Below, piece by piece: positions 53,215 to 62,748 of a stretch of DNA of 64,000 nt; the stretch's first letter is position 1, and each line of letters begins with the position of its first letter. The stretch comes from Yinghuangia sp045039925 (GTDB lineage Bacteria; Actinomycetota; Actinomycetes; Streptomycetales; Streptomycetaceae), in contig CP108400.1 of NCBI GenBank assembly GCA_045039925.1, forward strand, positions 62,001 through 126,000, given 5' to 3'. A program made the position numbers and the translations under genes. Below the pieces are notes generated by a model, which worked only from the letters and a program-made list of their open reading frames with translations, was not told where the DNA came from and made no database searches.

Positions 53215-54237
53215 ATGCGCGGTGTTGTCATGCACGCTCCCGGTGATGTCCGGGTGGAGCAGCGCGAGGACCCTTCGGTCGTCGCTCCGACCGATGCGGT
53301 GATCCGCCTGGCGGCGACCTGTGTGTGCGGGTCGGATTTGTGGCCTTACCGGGGGATCGAGGCGGTGGCCGGGCCGGCGCCGATGGGCCACGAGTACGCC
53401 GGTGTCGTCGAGGAGGTCGGCGACGCGGTCACGTCGGTCCGGCCCGGTCAGTTCGTGGTCGGGTCGTTCTTCGCCTCCGACAACACCTGCGAGATCTGCC
53501 GCGCGGGCTACCAGTCCTCGTGCGTGCACCGCGAACCGGTCGGCGCGCTCGGCGCGCAGGCGGAGCGGCTGCGCGTCCCCTTGGCGGACGGCACCCTCGT
53601 CGCCACCCCCGGCACGCCCGACGAGGACCTGGTCCCGAGCCTGCTGGCCGCGTCCGACGTCCTGGGCACCGGCTGGTTCGGCGCCGTCGCCGCGCAGGCC
53701 GGACCCGGCAAGACGGTCGCGGTGGTCGGCGACGGAGCGGTCGGGCTGATGGCGGTGCTGGCCGCCGAGCAGCTCGGCGCCGAGCGGATCATCGCGATGA
53801 GCCGGCACGAGCCGCGGCAGAAGCTCGCCCTGGAGTACGGGGCGACCGACATCGTCGCCGAACGCGGCGACGAAGGCGTCGCCCGGGTCAAGGAGCTGAC
53901 CGGTGGCCTGGGCGCGCACTCGGTGATCGAAGCGGTCGGCACCCAGGAGTCGATGATGCAGGCCGTCCGCGCCACCCGCCCCGGCGGGCACGTCGGCTAT
54001 GTCGGCGTCTCCCACGACGTCGCGCTGGACGGGCAGGAGCTGTTCTTCTCCCACGTCCACCTGCACGGCGGCCCCGCCCCGGTACGGCAGTACCTGCCCG
54101 ACCTGATCGACCTGATCTGGCGGCGCAAGATCGACCCCGGCAAGGTCTTCGACCTCACCCTCCCCCTCGACCAGGCCGCCGAGGCGTACCGCGCCATGGA
54201 CGAACGGCGCGCCATCAAGACCCTCCTCACGGTCTGA
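53215..54237 (+). CDS. Zinc-dependent alcohol dehydrogenase (MDR family)
   Basis: The 340-residue medium-chain dehydrogenase has the catalytic zinc site CGSD-L and GHEYAGVVEEVG. The structural zinc loop is reduced (CEICRAGYQSSC has three of the usual cysteines), and the Rossmann motif is VVGDGAVGLMAV. The start is the ATG at 53215 with GGAG upstream. It is divergent from an XRE regulator and followed by a cupin remnant and an aldo/keto reductase, an arrangement frequent in Streptomyces. The substrate is unknown. Confidence 0.88.
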   Translation: MRGVVMHAPGDVRVEQREDPSVVAPTDAVIRLAATCVCGSDLWPYRGIEAVAGPAPMGHEYAGVVEEVGDAVTSVRPGQFVVGSFFASDNTCEICRAGYQSSCVHREPVGALGAQAERLRVPLADGTLVATPGTPDEDLVPSLLAASDVLGTGWFGAVAAQAGPGKTVAVVGDGAVGLMAVLAAEQLGAERIIAMSRHEPRQKLALEYGATDIVAERGDEGVARVKELTGGLGAHSVIEAVGTQESMMQAVRATRPGGHVGYVGVSHDVALDGQELFFSHVHLHGGPAPVRQYLPDLIDLIWRRKIDPGKVFDLTLPLDQAAEAYRAMDERRAIKTLLTV

Positions 54238-54239
54238 CC

Positions 54240-54473
54240 CCGCCCCCGAAAAGCTCCGGACCCCGCGACGGCACCGTGCTGCGTGTCACCGCCGGCAACA
54301 CCGTCACCTGCTCGCCGAACGAAGAACACTGGCACGGCGCCACCGACACCACGCTCATGGCGCACATCGCCCTCGTCGTCGTCGGCGGCGACGACACCGG
54401 CGACGGCACCACCTGGCTCGAAACCGTCACCGACCAGCAGTACACCGCGGCCGTGACCGCTACCCGCACCTGA
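54240..54473 (+). pseudogene. Cupin-domain protein, C-terminal fragment
   Basis: The frame reads DGTVLRVTAGNTVTCSPNEEHWHGA, then MAHIALVVVGGDDTGDGTTWLE and TDQQYTA to a TGA. This is the second half of a small cupin, with an H-x-H metal motif. No start codon or first cupin motif is present, and the fragment begins right after the dehydrogenase stop, so the 5' half was lost by deletion. Confidence 0.7.
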
Positions 54474-54511
54474 CCGCCGCCTGCCCCGCACCTTCGACAG
54501 GAGTACGAACC

Positions 54512-55519
54512 ATGGACCAACGCACCCTCGGCACAGGCGGACCGGTCGGCGGCCTGGCCGTGTCCGCCGTCGGACTGGGCTGCATGACCATGACCGGCGG
54601 CTACGGCGGCAGCCCCGACCGCGACGAGATGACCGCGCTGCTGCATGCCGCCGCCGACGAGGGCGTCACCTTCTTCGACACCGCCGAGGTCTACGGCCCC
54701 CACGCCAACGAGGAACTGGTCGGGCAGGCGCTCGCGCCGCACCGGGAACGCGTCGTCGTCGCCACGAAGTTCGCCGCGCACATCGACCCGGCCACCCGCA
54801 CCGCCACCGGACGCATGCTGCGTCCCGACGAGGTCGCCACTGCCGCCGACGGCTCCCTGCGCAGGCTCGGCGTCGAGACGATCGACCTGTACTACCAGCA
54901 CCGCATCAACCCCGACGTCCCCGTGGAGGAGTTCGCCGGCGCCGTCAGCGAGTTGATCCAGGCAGGCAAGGTACGCCACTACGGCATGTCGGAAGCCGCC
55001 CCGGACACCATCCGCCGCGCCCACGCCGTCCAGCCGGTCACCGCCGTCCAGAGCGAGTACTCCCTGTGGTGGCGCCGCCCCGAGGAAGGCGTCCTGGACG
55101 TGTGCGAGGAACTCGGCATCGGGTTCGTCCCCTACAGCCCCCTCGGCAAAGGCTTCCTCACCGGCACTCTCACAGCCGCCAGCACCTTCGACGCCGGCAC
55201 CGACCTGCGCGCCCAGATCCCCCGCTTCGCACCCGAGGCACTGCGACACAACACGGCCCTGGTCGACCTCGTGCGGTCCGTCGCCGCCGACAAACACGTC
55301 ACCTCCGGGCAGATCGCGCTCGCCTGGCTCCTGGCCCGGCGGCCGTGGATCGTCCCCATCCCCGGCACCACCAAGCGCCACCGCATGGAGGAGAACACCG
55401 CGGCCGCGGCCGTCATCCTCACCGACGACGAACTCGCCCAGCTCACCGACGCGTCCGCGATGATCGAGATCCACGGCGGCCGCTACCCCGACCACCTCGA
55501 AGCCCAGACCAACCTGTAG
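54512..55519 (+). CDS. Aldo/keto reductase
   Basis: The 335-residue protein has the aldo/keto reductase barrel with FFDTAEVYGPHANEELVGQAL (catalytic Asp and Tyr), KFAAHI (Lys), DLYYQHRINPDVP (His) and the C-terminal NADPH-binding IPGTTKRHRMEEN. The start is the ATG at 54512 with AGGAG 8 nt upstream. It follows the dehydrogenase and cupin remnant on the same strand, suggesting one transcription unit regulated by the XRE protein. The substrate is unknown. Confidence 0.9.
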   Translation: MDQRTLGTGGPVGGLAVSAVGLGCMTMTGGYGGSPDRDEMTALLHAAADEGVTFFDTAEVYGPHANEELVGQALAPHRERVVVATKFAAHIDPATRTATGRMLRPDEVATAADGSLRRLGVETIDLYYQHRINPDVPVEEFAGAVSELIQAGKVRHYGMSEAAPDTIRRAHAVQPVTAVQSEYSLWWRRPEEGVLDVCEELGIGFVPYSPLGKGFLTGTLTAASTFDAGTDLRAQIPRFAPEALRHNTALVDLVRSVAADKHVTSGQIALAWLLARRPWIVPIPGTTKRHRMEENTAAAAVILTDDELAQLTDASAMIEIHGGRYPDHLEAQTNL

Positions 55520-55876
55520 GCCGAGGCGGTACCGCACGACTGCGGGGGTTCGCCGGGGGCTGCGGGTTCTGCGGCGGTTGTTCCCGGTGGCCGTCGCGTT
55601 CCCCAGTGTCCGGCGGACCGCAGTGCTTGCCCGCCATCGTCGCCTCCTCACAGATGGGGGCCGACTCCACACCGTGGTCAGCTCGTTGCCTGGCGACCAG
55701 GCCGCGTCCTTCGGTTCTTGATACCCCTCACGGCACCTGGCACCGCGGCGACCAGGATCCGGATCCGCACCGTCCGACCTGTGGCACTCACGAGCAGCTC
55801 CTGGCACACGTCGACGGGTGCGCCGCACACCGCGCGTGGACGGCGATCAGCCCCAACGGCCGGAACCCTGTTGCCC
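55520..55876. other. Intergenic stretch, nothing recognised
   Basis: About 360 bp with no supported gene on either strand. Confidence 0.4.
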
Positions 55877-56388
55877 TCACCTCGCCCGGAAGAGCGCCAC
55901 GGCGGCCGACCCGGCCCGGTCGGCAGGTACGCGGTGCGCGGTCGGCTTGCCGTGGCCGTTCGTGGAACCGTTGGTCGGGAAGTCCACGGCCTGCCCCGTC
56001 GCGGTGGCGGCGACCACCGGCGCGGGCGGCGGACGGGGCGGAACACCGAACAGGAGAGTGCCGGTTCCCGTCAGGGTGAGGAGCCGGGCCACGATCGGGC
56101 TCGGCCGGTGCAGCCGCAGATAGCCGCCGGCCCGGGCGGCGTCGTGGTAGATGTCGAGGAACACGTGCAGGCCACTGGCGTCGCAGGAGGTGACGCGCGA
56201 CAGGTCGACGTCGATGTCGCGGTGGCCCTCGCGCAGGCAGCGCTGCGCGCGCCGTGCAGCTGCTGCGCGGTGTCGCGGTCGGTCTCGCCCTGGATGACGA
56301 ACAGCGCCCCCGTGCCGGTGTCGCACCGGTGGATGCCCAGGTGAACGGGATCGCGGTCTGGGACGGGGACGAGTTGGCGGTTGGGCAT
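55877..56388 (-). pseudogene. STAS-domain protein (anti-sigma factor antagonist type), frameshifted
   Basis: The ATG at 56388 opens PNRQLVPVPDRDPVHLGIHR and FVIQGETDRDTAQQLHGA. At about 56255 the frame changes, and the second half reads DIDVDLSRVTSCDASGLHVFL, the conserved STAS phosphorylation-site region with Ser-x2-Cys-Asp-Ala-Ser, then a hydrophilic tail to 55877. A single-base change would make one protein of about 170 residues. It is a pseudogene or an error in the sequence. Confidence 0.65.
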
Positions 56389-56781
56389 GACGCCTCGTTC
56401 CGGCAATCGGCCGGGAGGTCACGGGGGCAAGGATTCGAGCGTCCGCCCCGCGTCGATCGTCCCGGAGGTGGCGTGCGTTCGGCGGGCGAATAGCCGGTCT
56501 GCAGCCGGTGGTCCAGGGCGTGGGACCCAGGCGATTCCCCTCAAGGGATGCGCCGGGTGCGACCAAGAGTCCGCACCGGCAGGCATCCGTGGTTGGAGCC
56601 GGTAGCCGCCGGGGTCTGGGACGTCTGCCCACCAGCATAGCCACGCCCGCACCGCGACAGGGATGAGCACGCCGCCAGTTCCGCAGGCCGTAGCCGCCGG
56701 TCGTCGGGGCTGCCGGGCCACGACGGCGCCGCATACGCGTACCGATCCCCGCAAGGATTGTCGCCGCCTACGGTGGACCGC

Positions 56782-56900
56782 ATGACCGACGAGCTCGCCG
56801 TCCGTGCCGACTCGACAGGCGCCGTCGTGCGCATCGCGATAGCAGGCGACGTCGACTGGGACAGCTCGCCCGCACCGCGCACAGCGCGCGCAAATACGCG
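56782..56900 (+). pseudogene. STAS-like N-terminal fragment
   Basis: The ATG at 56782 opens TDELAVRADSTGAVVRIAIAG and DVDWDSSPA, the first strands of a STAS domain, after which similarity stops. The flanking 56407-56781 shows nothing recognisable. Confidence 0.45.
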
Positions 56901-57061
56901 AATCACCCTCCGACCCCGGCGGCAAACTGCGAATCATGCGGCTGTCGCACTGAGTTCGGGGGTCGTTTCTCCTGCACCATGCACTGCCCTGGTCGCGCTC
57001 TGCTTCCTGTCCGGCTCGGGAGACGTCATGCGCCATGCGGTGGAGCACGCCCCGACACGAG

Positions 57062-57865
57062 TCAGGGCACTGCCAGGAGGATGGCTGTGTAGTGCGCGGT
57101 GAAGGCGGCGATGGTGAAGGTGTGGAAGACCTCGTGGAAGCCGAACCAGGACGGCGACGGGTCCGGGCGCTGGAGTCCGTAGACGACGGCGCCCACCGTG
57201 TAGAGCAGACCGCCGGCGATGATCAGGGTGACGACCGCGGTACCGCCGGTGCGTGCGAAGTCGGGCAGGTAGAAGACGGCCACCCAGCCCAGGGCGATGT
57301 AGCACGGGGTGTACAGCCACCGGGGAGCACCGATCCACAGGATACGGAAGGCGACGCCGGCCAGGGCGCCCGCCCAGACCATGGACAGCAGCACCACCTG
57401 CTGGTCCTCGGGCAACAGCAGCACCGCCAGGGGTGTGTAGGTGCCGGCGATGATCAGGAAGATGTTCGCGTGATCCAGCCGCCGCAGAACCGCCTCGCCC
57501 CGCGGACCCCACGTCCCGCGGTGGTAGATCCCGCTCGTACCGAACAGCAGCAGCGCCGACACCGCGAACACCGAACACGCGGCCACTGACGCAGCCGAAC
57601 GTGAAACGGCGACCAGGACGACGCCGCCGGCCAGCGCGAGCGGGGACATGCCGGTATGCAGCCAGCCCCGCAGCCTCGGCTTCAGCGCAGCCGCCGTCCG
57701 CTCCACACCGCCCCCCGCGTCGCCGGTTGTCTGCCCGGCAGTCCGGAGGCCGACTGTGTCGGCAGTCGGATCAACCGCGGGTGCCCGGGGGGTGCCGGAT
57801 GTGGCGCCGGGGCGGTGCTGGGACTCCCGTCCGCGTGTCGGTGGCGGGGTGTCTTCGGCGCTCAT
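57062..57865 (-). CDS. Hemolysin III/PAQR-family membrane protein
   Basis: The 267-residue protein has a hydrophilic N-terminus of about 65 residues and seven membrane segments. PAQR motifs are present: a Ser and His pair in TSGIYHRGTWG, LDHANIFLIIAGTYTP, and the C-terminal FHEVFHTFTIAAF with two His that would bind zinc. The family includes bacterial hemolysin III-like proteins with a proposed hydrolase-like metal site; the physiological role is unclear. Start as given at 57865. Confidence 0.88.
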   Translation of the reverse strand: MSAEDTPPPTRGRESQHRPGATSGTPRAPAVDPTADTVGLRTAGQTTGDAGGGVERTAAALKPRLRGWLHTGMSPLALAGGVVLVAVSRSAASVAACSVFAVSALLLFGTSGIYHRGTWGPRGEAVLRRLDHANIFLIIAGTYTPLAVLLLPEDQQVVLLSMVWAGALAGVAFRILWIGAPRWLYTPCYIALGWVAVFYLPDFARTGGTAVVTLIIAGGLLYTVGAVVYGLQRPDPSPSWFGFHEVFHTFTIAAFTAHYTAILLAVP

Positions 57866-57926
57866 GTGCTCTTTTCAGGAAGCCGGCGGACGAGTGCGGC
57901 ACGGGTGCGTGCCCGCGGATTACGGG

Positions 57927-58250
57927 TCATGCTTCCGGGGATGCGGCGCGGCGGTACTCGGCGTTGATGCGCTGGGCTTCTTCGAGTTGGTCTTCGAGGA
58001 TGACGATGCGGCAGGCGGCCTCGATGGGGGTTCCGCGGTCGACGAGTTCGCGGGCGCGGGCGGCGATGCGCAACTGGTAGCGGGAGTAGCGGCGGTGGCC
58101 GCCTTCGGAGCGGAGCGGGGTGATCAGGCGGGCTTCTCCGATGGCGCGGAGGAAGCCCTGGGTGGTGCCGAGCATCTCGGCGGCCCGGCCCATCGTGTAG
58201 GCGGGGTAGTCGTCGTCGTCGAGACGGCCGAACGAGTCCTCAGCTGTCAT
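57927..58250 (-). CDS. Short MerR/BldC-like regulator, copy B
   Basis: The 107-residue protein starts at the ATG at 58250 (GAGAGG, 4 nt). HTH and wing: DDDYPAYTMGRAAEMLGTT, FLRAIGEARLITPLRSEGGHRRYS, then a helix RYQLRIAARARELVDRG and a coiled segment ILEDQLEEAQRINAEY. It is small like BldC and lacks a ligand domain. It is an intact paralogue of the frameshifted copy at 44966-45318 and shares with it a leader of about 750 bp and a hairpin just upstream. Confidence 0.85.
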   Translation of the reverse strand: MTAEDSFGRLDDDDYPAYTMGRAAEMLGTTQGFLRAIGEARLITPLRSEGGHRRYSRYQLRIAARARELVDRGTPIEAACRIVILEDQLEEAQRINAEYRRAASPEA

Positions 58251-59080
58251 GGAACCTCTCTTGATTCTTGTCCTGTCCCTTGCGCGACATCGTGCCGGGA
58301 ACGCGTGGAGGGGCCCTGGCGCCATACGGCACCAGGGCCCCGAAGGAACTCCTACACCATCTGCCGACCTAGTCCTGCGTCGGCTGTCTGTTTCCGCCGA
58401 CCCGACCGTGATGCCGTCGGGGGTGCGGGGATCGCTGTTGCTTGACCGGAGACCACCTCACTATCGATGTCCTGCGGTACCCGGGCTCGTGTTGTACACC
58501 CGGGCGATCCTGATGGCGCTCGGCTCCTCCGTTTCGTCCCTCGGATAATCAACTGCTTGGGGGCTGGGTACTGCGGTCGTGCGTACTGCTGTGTCCTACG
58601 GGTGTTGCGAACTGCTGGTGTTGAACGCCGGTGACCTGACCGAGCGTCACCCTTCGGCAGCCAGCCCCGCATCGCCCGCTCCGCAACTGCTTGGGCGTGG
58701 AACCCCACCGCCGAACCTCCCGGTGCGCGCGTCCGCAGCCGACGCCTTCACCGAGGTGCTGCTCACTGACTTCACTGCGGATCACCGCGAACTGCATCCA
58801 CTGGTACTGCGGGTACTGCCTCTGCGGTCCTGCTCACGGCGGCCCCTGATACCGCGGGCCGCCCGGTGCGGTCGCCGATCCCGTCGCCCTCCCGCAACAA
58901 CTCCGGCTTCGGAACTCCGACCTCCGCACCGTCCTGCCAACTGCACCTGCGCGTACTGCATGCCGGCAGTTCATCCTCTGCCAGGCCCTACCGTCCCTCT
59001 GGCTACGAGAGAAACCATAACCACACCAACACCCGATGTCTACTCCGACAAAGATAGATTTTCGTGTCTCTACCAGTGAG
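58251..59080 (-). repeat. Long conserved leader of MerR module, copy B, with hairpin at 58310-58341
   Basis: This is the inverted homologue of 44196-44965. The best-conserved blocks are near the ends: the segment with CTACGAGAGAAACCATAACC (plus-strand sense, about 59005-59025), and 58380-58480. Multiple GCAGTWC motifs occur in the middle. The hairpin (14-bp arms, one mismatch, 4-nt loop) lies 60 bp before the MerR start. The lack of a frame shared by both copies argues against coding. Confidence 0.7.
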
Positions 59081-59382
59081 TCAATCAACCCTCGCCAGCG
59101 CCGGGCGGATGGGCGGCCTCGCCGGGCCGGGCGGGATGAGCGGCGCGGTTACGGGTAGCGCTGGTCGTGACCGACGAACGCCGCGCCGCCCAACCCGGTC
59201 CGGACCCACCCCAAGCGCGGACCAACGACGCCGGCTACGCCCTCCGTGTACGGACACAGGCGACACATTCCCGCTTTTCCTGCCGATGACCGCACCAGGC
59301 GTTGTTGATCAGCGCATATCGGGCAAGTGTCATCTGACGTGTCGGCCTGGCACCGCCCAGGCCCGGAAAGGGCAGGCGGAGA

Positions 59383-60360
59383 ATGGACGAGCACGAGGCG
59401 CCAGAGGAACTACTGGACGGTTTGACTGTGGACCGCTCCCGGCCGGAGCAGCCGGTGCTGTTGGACGGCTCCGGCGCGCCCATCCAGACCTGGCGCGAGA
59501 ACTACCCGTACGACCACAAGATCCGGCGAGCGGACTACGAACGGCGCAAACGCAGGCTCCAGATCGAGATGCTCAAACTCCAGCACTGGATCAAGGACAC
59601 CGGCGGCCGCCTGGTCGTCGTATGTGAGGGCAGGGACGCCGCAGGCAAAGGCGGAACGATCATGCGCTTCACCGAACGCCTCAACCCCCGCGGTGCCCGC
59701 GTCGTGGCACTGGACAAACCCAGCGAACAGGAAGCCGGGCAGTGGTACTTCCAGCGCTACGTCGCACACCTGCCGGGACCGGGCGAGATCGTCTTCTTCG
59801 ACCGCTCCTGGTACAACCGCGCGGGTGTCGAGCAGGTGATGGGCTTCTGCTCCCCAGAACAGTGCGAATTGTTCCTTCGCCAATGCCCCGTCTTCGAGCG
59901 GATGCTCGTCGACGACGGCATCGCCCTGGTCAAGTTCTGGTTCTCCGTGTCCCAGACCGAACAACGTACGAGGTTCGCGATCCGCGGCGTCGACCCGGTC
60001 CGACGCTGGAAGCTCTCCCCCACTGACATGGCCTCCCTGGACCGATGGGACGACTACACCGACGCGAAGGTCGCCATGTTCCGAGCGACCGACACCGCTT
60101 TCGCGCCCTGGACCGTTGTCAAGAGCAACGACAAACGTCGTGCCCGACTGGAAGCGATGCGCAGCCTCCTCGCCCGCTACGACTACCCCAGCAAGGACTC
60201 CGACGTCGTCGGCACGCCAGACCCGTTGATCGTCGGTGCCGCCGAAACCCTCCTCGAACCCGGCGAGGAAACGGCCGACCTCTCCCCGACACCGATCACC
60301 GCACAAAATATTGCCCACGGCCCAGGTCACGACTCACCTCCACCAGCGCCCACGGCATGA
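59383..60360 (+). CDS. Polyphosphate kinase 2 family protein
   Basis: The 325-residue PPK2 protein transfers phosphate between polyphosphate and nucleotides. Walker A is GRDAAGKGG (83-91), the lid/Walker B region is FFDRSWYNRAGVE (139-150), and a downstream FWFSVSQTEQRTRF is typical. An N-terminal extension of 35 residues and a C-terminal tail of about 45 residues flank the core. The ATG at 59383 has GGAG very close; spacing is unusual, but upstream sequence is not coding-like. Class and nucleotide preference cannot be read from sequence. Confidence 0.92.
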   Translation: MDEHEAPEELLDGLTVDRSRPEQPVLLDGSGAPIQTWRENYPYDHKIRRADYERRKRRLQIEMLKLQHWIKDTGGRLVVVCEGRDAAGKGGTIMRFTERLNPRGARVVALDKPSEQEAGQWYFQRYVAHLPGPGEIVFFDRSWYNRAGVEQVMGFCSPEQCELFLRQCPVFERMLVDDGIALVKFWFSVSQTEQRTRFAIRGVDPVRRWKLSPTDMASLDRWDDYTDAKVAMFRATDTAFAPWTVVKSNDKRRARLEAMRSLLARYDYPSKDSDVVGTPDPLIVGAAETLLEPGEETADLSPTPITAQNIAHGPGHDSPPPAPTA

Positions 60361-60506
60361 CTCCCCCCGACCCGCGGCTGCCACCGTTTCTCACAACAGC
60401 GGGCGACAGCCGACGCTGTGAAGGCTGGACGCACGCAGCACGGCGGCCCGCGATATCCGACCTCCTGATCAACCGGTCGCAGGCTTTGGACAGCGGAAGG
60501 CACTAG

Positions 60507-61396
60507 GCCGTGTCTTCAAAGTGGCCGTAGCCAGAGCAGGGTTGCTGCCAGGGTGACGACGGCTTGGTAGGAGGTTGCGGTCTTGTCGTAGCGGGTGGCG
60601 ATGGCGCGGTAGTGCTTGAGGCGGTTGAAGCAGCGTTCGACGACGTTGCGGCGGCGGTAGGCCTGCGGGTCGAAGCCGCAGAGGCGTTCGCCGCGCCGGA
60701 TCCGTCCGTTGAGCTGGTCGATCCGTTCGGGGATGGTGTGCTTGATCCCGCGTTTGCGCAGATAGGCGCGGATCTTGCGGGAGCTGTAGCCCTTGTCGGC
60801 GACGACACGGTCCGGGCGGGTGCGGGGTCGGCCCGGTCCGCGGTGGCCGACGCGGATGCGGTTGATGACGTTCTCGAACTGGGTGCAGTCGTTGCGCTGG
60901 CCGCCGGTGAGGACGAACGCGAGGGGCCGGCCGCGGCCGTCGCAGGCGAGGTGGATCTTCGTGGTCAGTCCTCCTCGGGATCGGCCGAGGGCGTGATCCT
61001 CCGGTTCGTCCCCGCCCAGGTCCCCTTTTTCGCGCCGGCGGCGTGCTGGTGGACGCGCACCAGGGTGGAGTCGACCGCGACCAGCCAGTCCACGTCCGCG
61101 TGCCGATGGGCCTGGACCGCGGCGAGCATGCGGGTGAACGTGCCGTCCAGCGCCCACCTGCGGAAACGGGTGTAGACCGACTGCCACGACCCATACCTGG
61201 CGGGCACATCCCGCCATGCGGCGCCGGCGCGGATCTTCCACACGATCCCGTTGAGGACGGTTCGGTCGTCCGCACGCGGACGACCGAACGAGGACGGCGG
61301 CAGGAACGGCCGCATCAACTCCCACTCCTCGTCCGTCAATTCATAGCGACGAATCACGGGAGCCATCATCCCGCGTCACCACTTTGAAGACACGAC
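60507..61396 (-). mobile_element. Complete IS5-family element with CTAG flanks
   Basis: The 890-bp element has 18-bp terminal inverted repeats: left GCCGTGTCTTCAAAGTGG and right (reverse complement) GTCGTGTCTTCAAAGTGG, 17 of 18 identical. CTAG is present directly outside both ends (60503-60506 and 61397-61400), consistent with a target duplication. It carries a two-frame transposase. Intact ends suggest it inserted recently. Confidence 0.88.
60516..61369 (-). CDS. IS5-type transposase, two frames joined by -1 frameshift
   Basis: Frame one (61369 to 60965) encodes an N-terminal domain (YELTDEEWELMRPFLPPSSFGR, WRDVPARYGSWQSVYTRF) and the first catalytic Asp in WLVAVDSTLVRVHQH. Frame two carries SRGGLTTKIHLACDGRGRP, VVADKGYSS with the second Asp, and RRNVVERCFNRLKHYRAIATRYDK with the Glu, ending at 60516. 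The overlap contains GCGAAAAAGGGG on the coding strand, and a -1 slip there joins the frames exactly, as in other IS5-group elements that use an A-rich slippery site. The fused product would be about 284 residues. Confidence 0.85.
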
Positions 61397-61495
61397 CTAG
61401 GGGTCACGGTCTCGTCACCCGATGCATCTGGTGCGTGCACGGGTGGTACCCACCTCCTGCCGGGCAGGCCGCCCGGCGCACTGGGCATCCCCGAG

Positions 61496-61681
61496 GTGGG
61501 GGTGAGCGAGCTGTCGCGGTTCGCCGACGACTTCGGGATGGACACCTTCGCCGTGGCCGGGCTGGCGCTGCGCGTGAGCGAGGAGTTCGAGGTCGCCCTG
61601 TCGCATGACGACATCGAGGCCGTTGCCACCGTCCGCGACCTGATCGACGCCGTCAGGGAGCTCGCCCCACAGACCTCCTGA
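61496..61681 (+). pseudogene. Acyl-carrier-protein-like fragment with Ser-to-Thr at attachment site
   Basis: The 61-residue frame from the GTG at 61496 reads LSRFADDFGMDTFAVAGLAL, then VSEEFEVALSHDDIEAVATV and RDLIDAVREL. This is the helix 2-4 part of an acyl carrier protein. The phosphopantetheine motif G-x-D-S-L appears as GMDTF, lacking the Ser. Helix 1 is missing, and the right end of the IS5 element lies about 100 bp upstream. It is probably the 3' part of a truncated ACP gene. Confidence 0.65.
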
Positions 61682-61836
61682 CGACGGCCTCGACGCGACA
61701 AAGGCCGAGACGACACCACGTTCCCGGACTGTCGCGCCTGCCGCGGCTCGTGCACAACCCACCTTGCCCCGCATCCGACCTTGGGTAGGTCAGCGGGCGG
61801 CGACGCCGACGTCAAGACGCGCGGCGTCGGCGGCCG

Positions 61837-62214
61837 TCAGCGGGCGGTGCGGTCGTCGGTGCGGGCGTGCGGGACGTTGAAGAGGGCGAGGAGGTCGGCG
61901 ACGTCGCGGCCGCCGTCGGCGGGGTGGCGCACCTTGGTCCCCGGAGCGACCCGGTAAGTGTTGCGGCGTCCGACGCGGGCGCGGGTGATGTACCCGGCGC
62001 TCTCCAGGTCCACGAGGATCTTCTGTACCGCCCGCTCGGTCAGCAGGCACACCGCCGCGATGTCCCGGATCCGGACGTGCGGCTCCCGGGCGACCGCCGC
62101 CAGGACGCGGGCGTGGTTGGTCAGGAACGTCCACCCCCCGGCATCCGCGCCCTGCTCCCGGCCCCGGGGCCGATGCGCGGCCCCGTCGGGCGGGGGGTTC
62201 ACGGTCTCGGTCAT
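61837..62214 (-). CDS. Winged-helix regulator (MarR-like)
   Basis: The 125-residue protein has a hydrophilic N-terminus of about 28 residues and one winged helix: WTFLTNHARVLAAVAREPHVRIRDIAAVCLLTERAVQKILVDL, with the wing at GYITRARVGRRNTYRV. It has no ligand domain. It is divergent from a STAS protein gene at 62353, with 138 bp between. Such small wHTH proteins often control the adjacent stress-signalling gene, but this is inference. Confidence 0.8.
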   Translation of the reverse strand: MTETVNPPPDGAAHRPRGREQGADAGGWTFLTNHARVLAAVAREPHVRIRDIAAVCLLTERAVQKILVDLESAGYITRARVGRRNTYRVAPGTKVRHPADGGRDVADLLALFNVPHARTDDRTAR

Positions 62215-62352
62215 GTCTTCATGCTAGGCCGGGCAGCCCGGCTTGAAACACCCGATAGACGAACACAGATTCGCGTATTCCTTGACGTGGATTCGGGGCG
62301 CGGGGAAAGTGGGCTGGAAGGAACCAGCCCCCCGACCGCCAGGAGACCACCC

Positions 62353-62748
62353 ATGTCGCGACCCCCTTCTTCGCGCATCCGCGCCCCGGCCTACCCCGCC
62401 ACCCCCACCGCCCGCGCGCTGGAGGTCCGAACCGAGTACAGCGGGGAGCGTGCCGTGGTGCACCTGGCCGGTGAGATCGACCAGGACAACGCCGCCGACC
62501 TCCAAACCGCCTGGGACGGCGCACTCCAAGCCCACCCCCGGCACCTGCACGTCGACGCCCGCGCGGTGTCCTTCTGCGACTCATCGGGCCTGCACGCCCT
62601 GCTCCACGCCCGCGACCGCTCCGCCGACGCCGGAGCCGCGTTCACCCTGGACCCGGGCGACTGCCTCGCGCACCTGCTCCGGCTCACCGGCACCACCGAA
62701 CTCTTCCCCGCCGACACGGCGGCCGCGCCGGGCCCGACGGCCCGCTGA
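62353..62748 (+). CDS. STAS-domain protein (anti-sigma factor antagonist-like)
   Basis: The 131-residue protein starts at the ATG at 62353 (AGGAGA, 6 nt). The STAS domain has VVHLAGEIDQDNAADLQ and HVDARAVSFCDSSGLHALL, where the DSSG segment is the usual phosphorylation site, then GTTELFPAD. Such proteins free sigma factors by binding anti-sigma kinases. No partner kinase or sigma gene is in the window. It is divergent from a winged-helix regulator and is the only intact STAS protein here. Confidence 0.85.
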   Translation: MSRPPSSRIRAPAYPATPTARALEVRTEYSGERAVVHLAGEIDQDNAADLQTAWDGALQAHPRHLHVDARAVSFCDSSGLHALLHARDRSADAGAAFTLDPGDCLAHLLRLTGTTELFPADTAAAPGPTAR

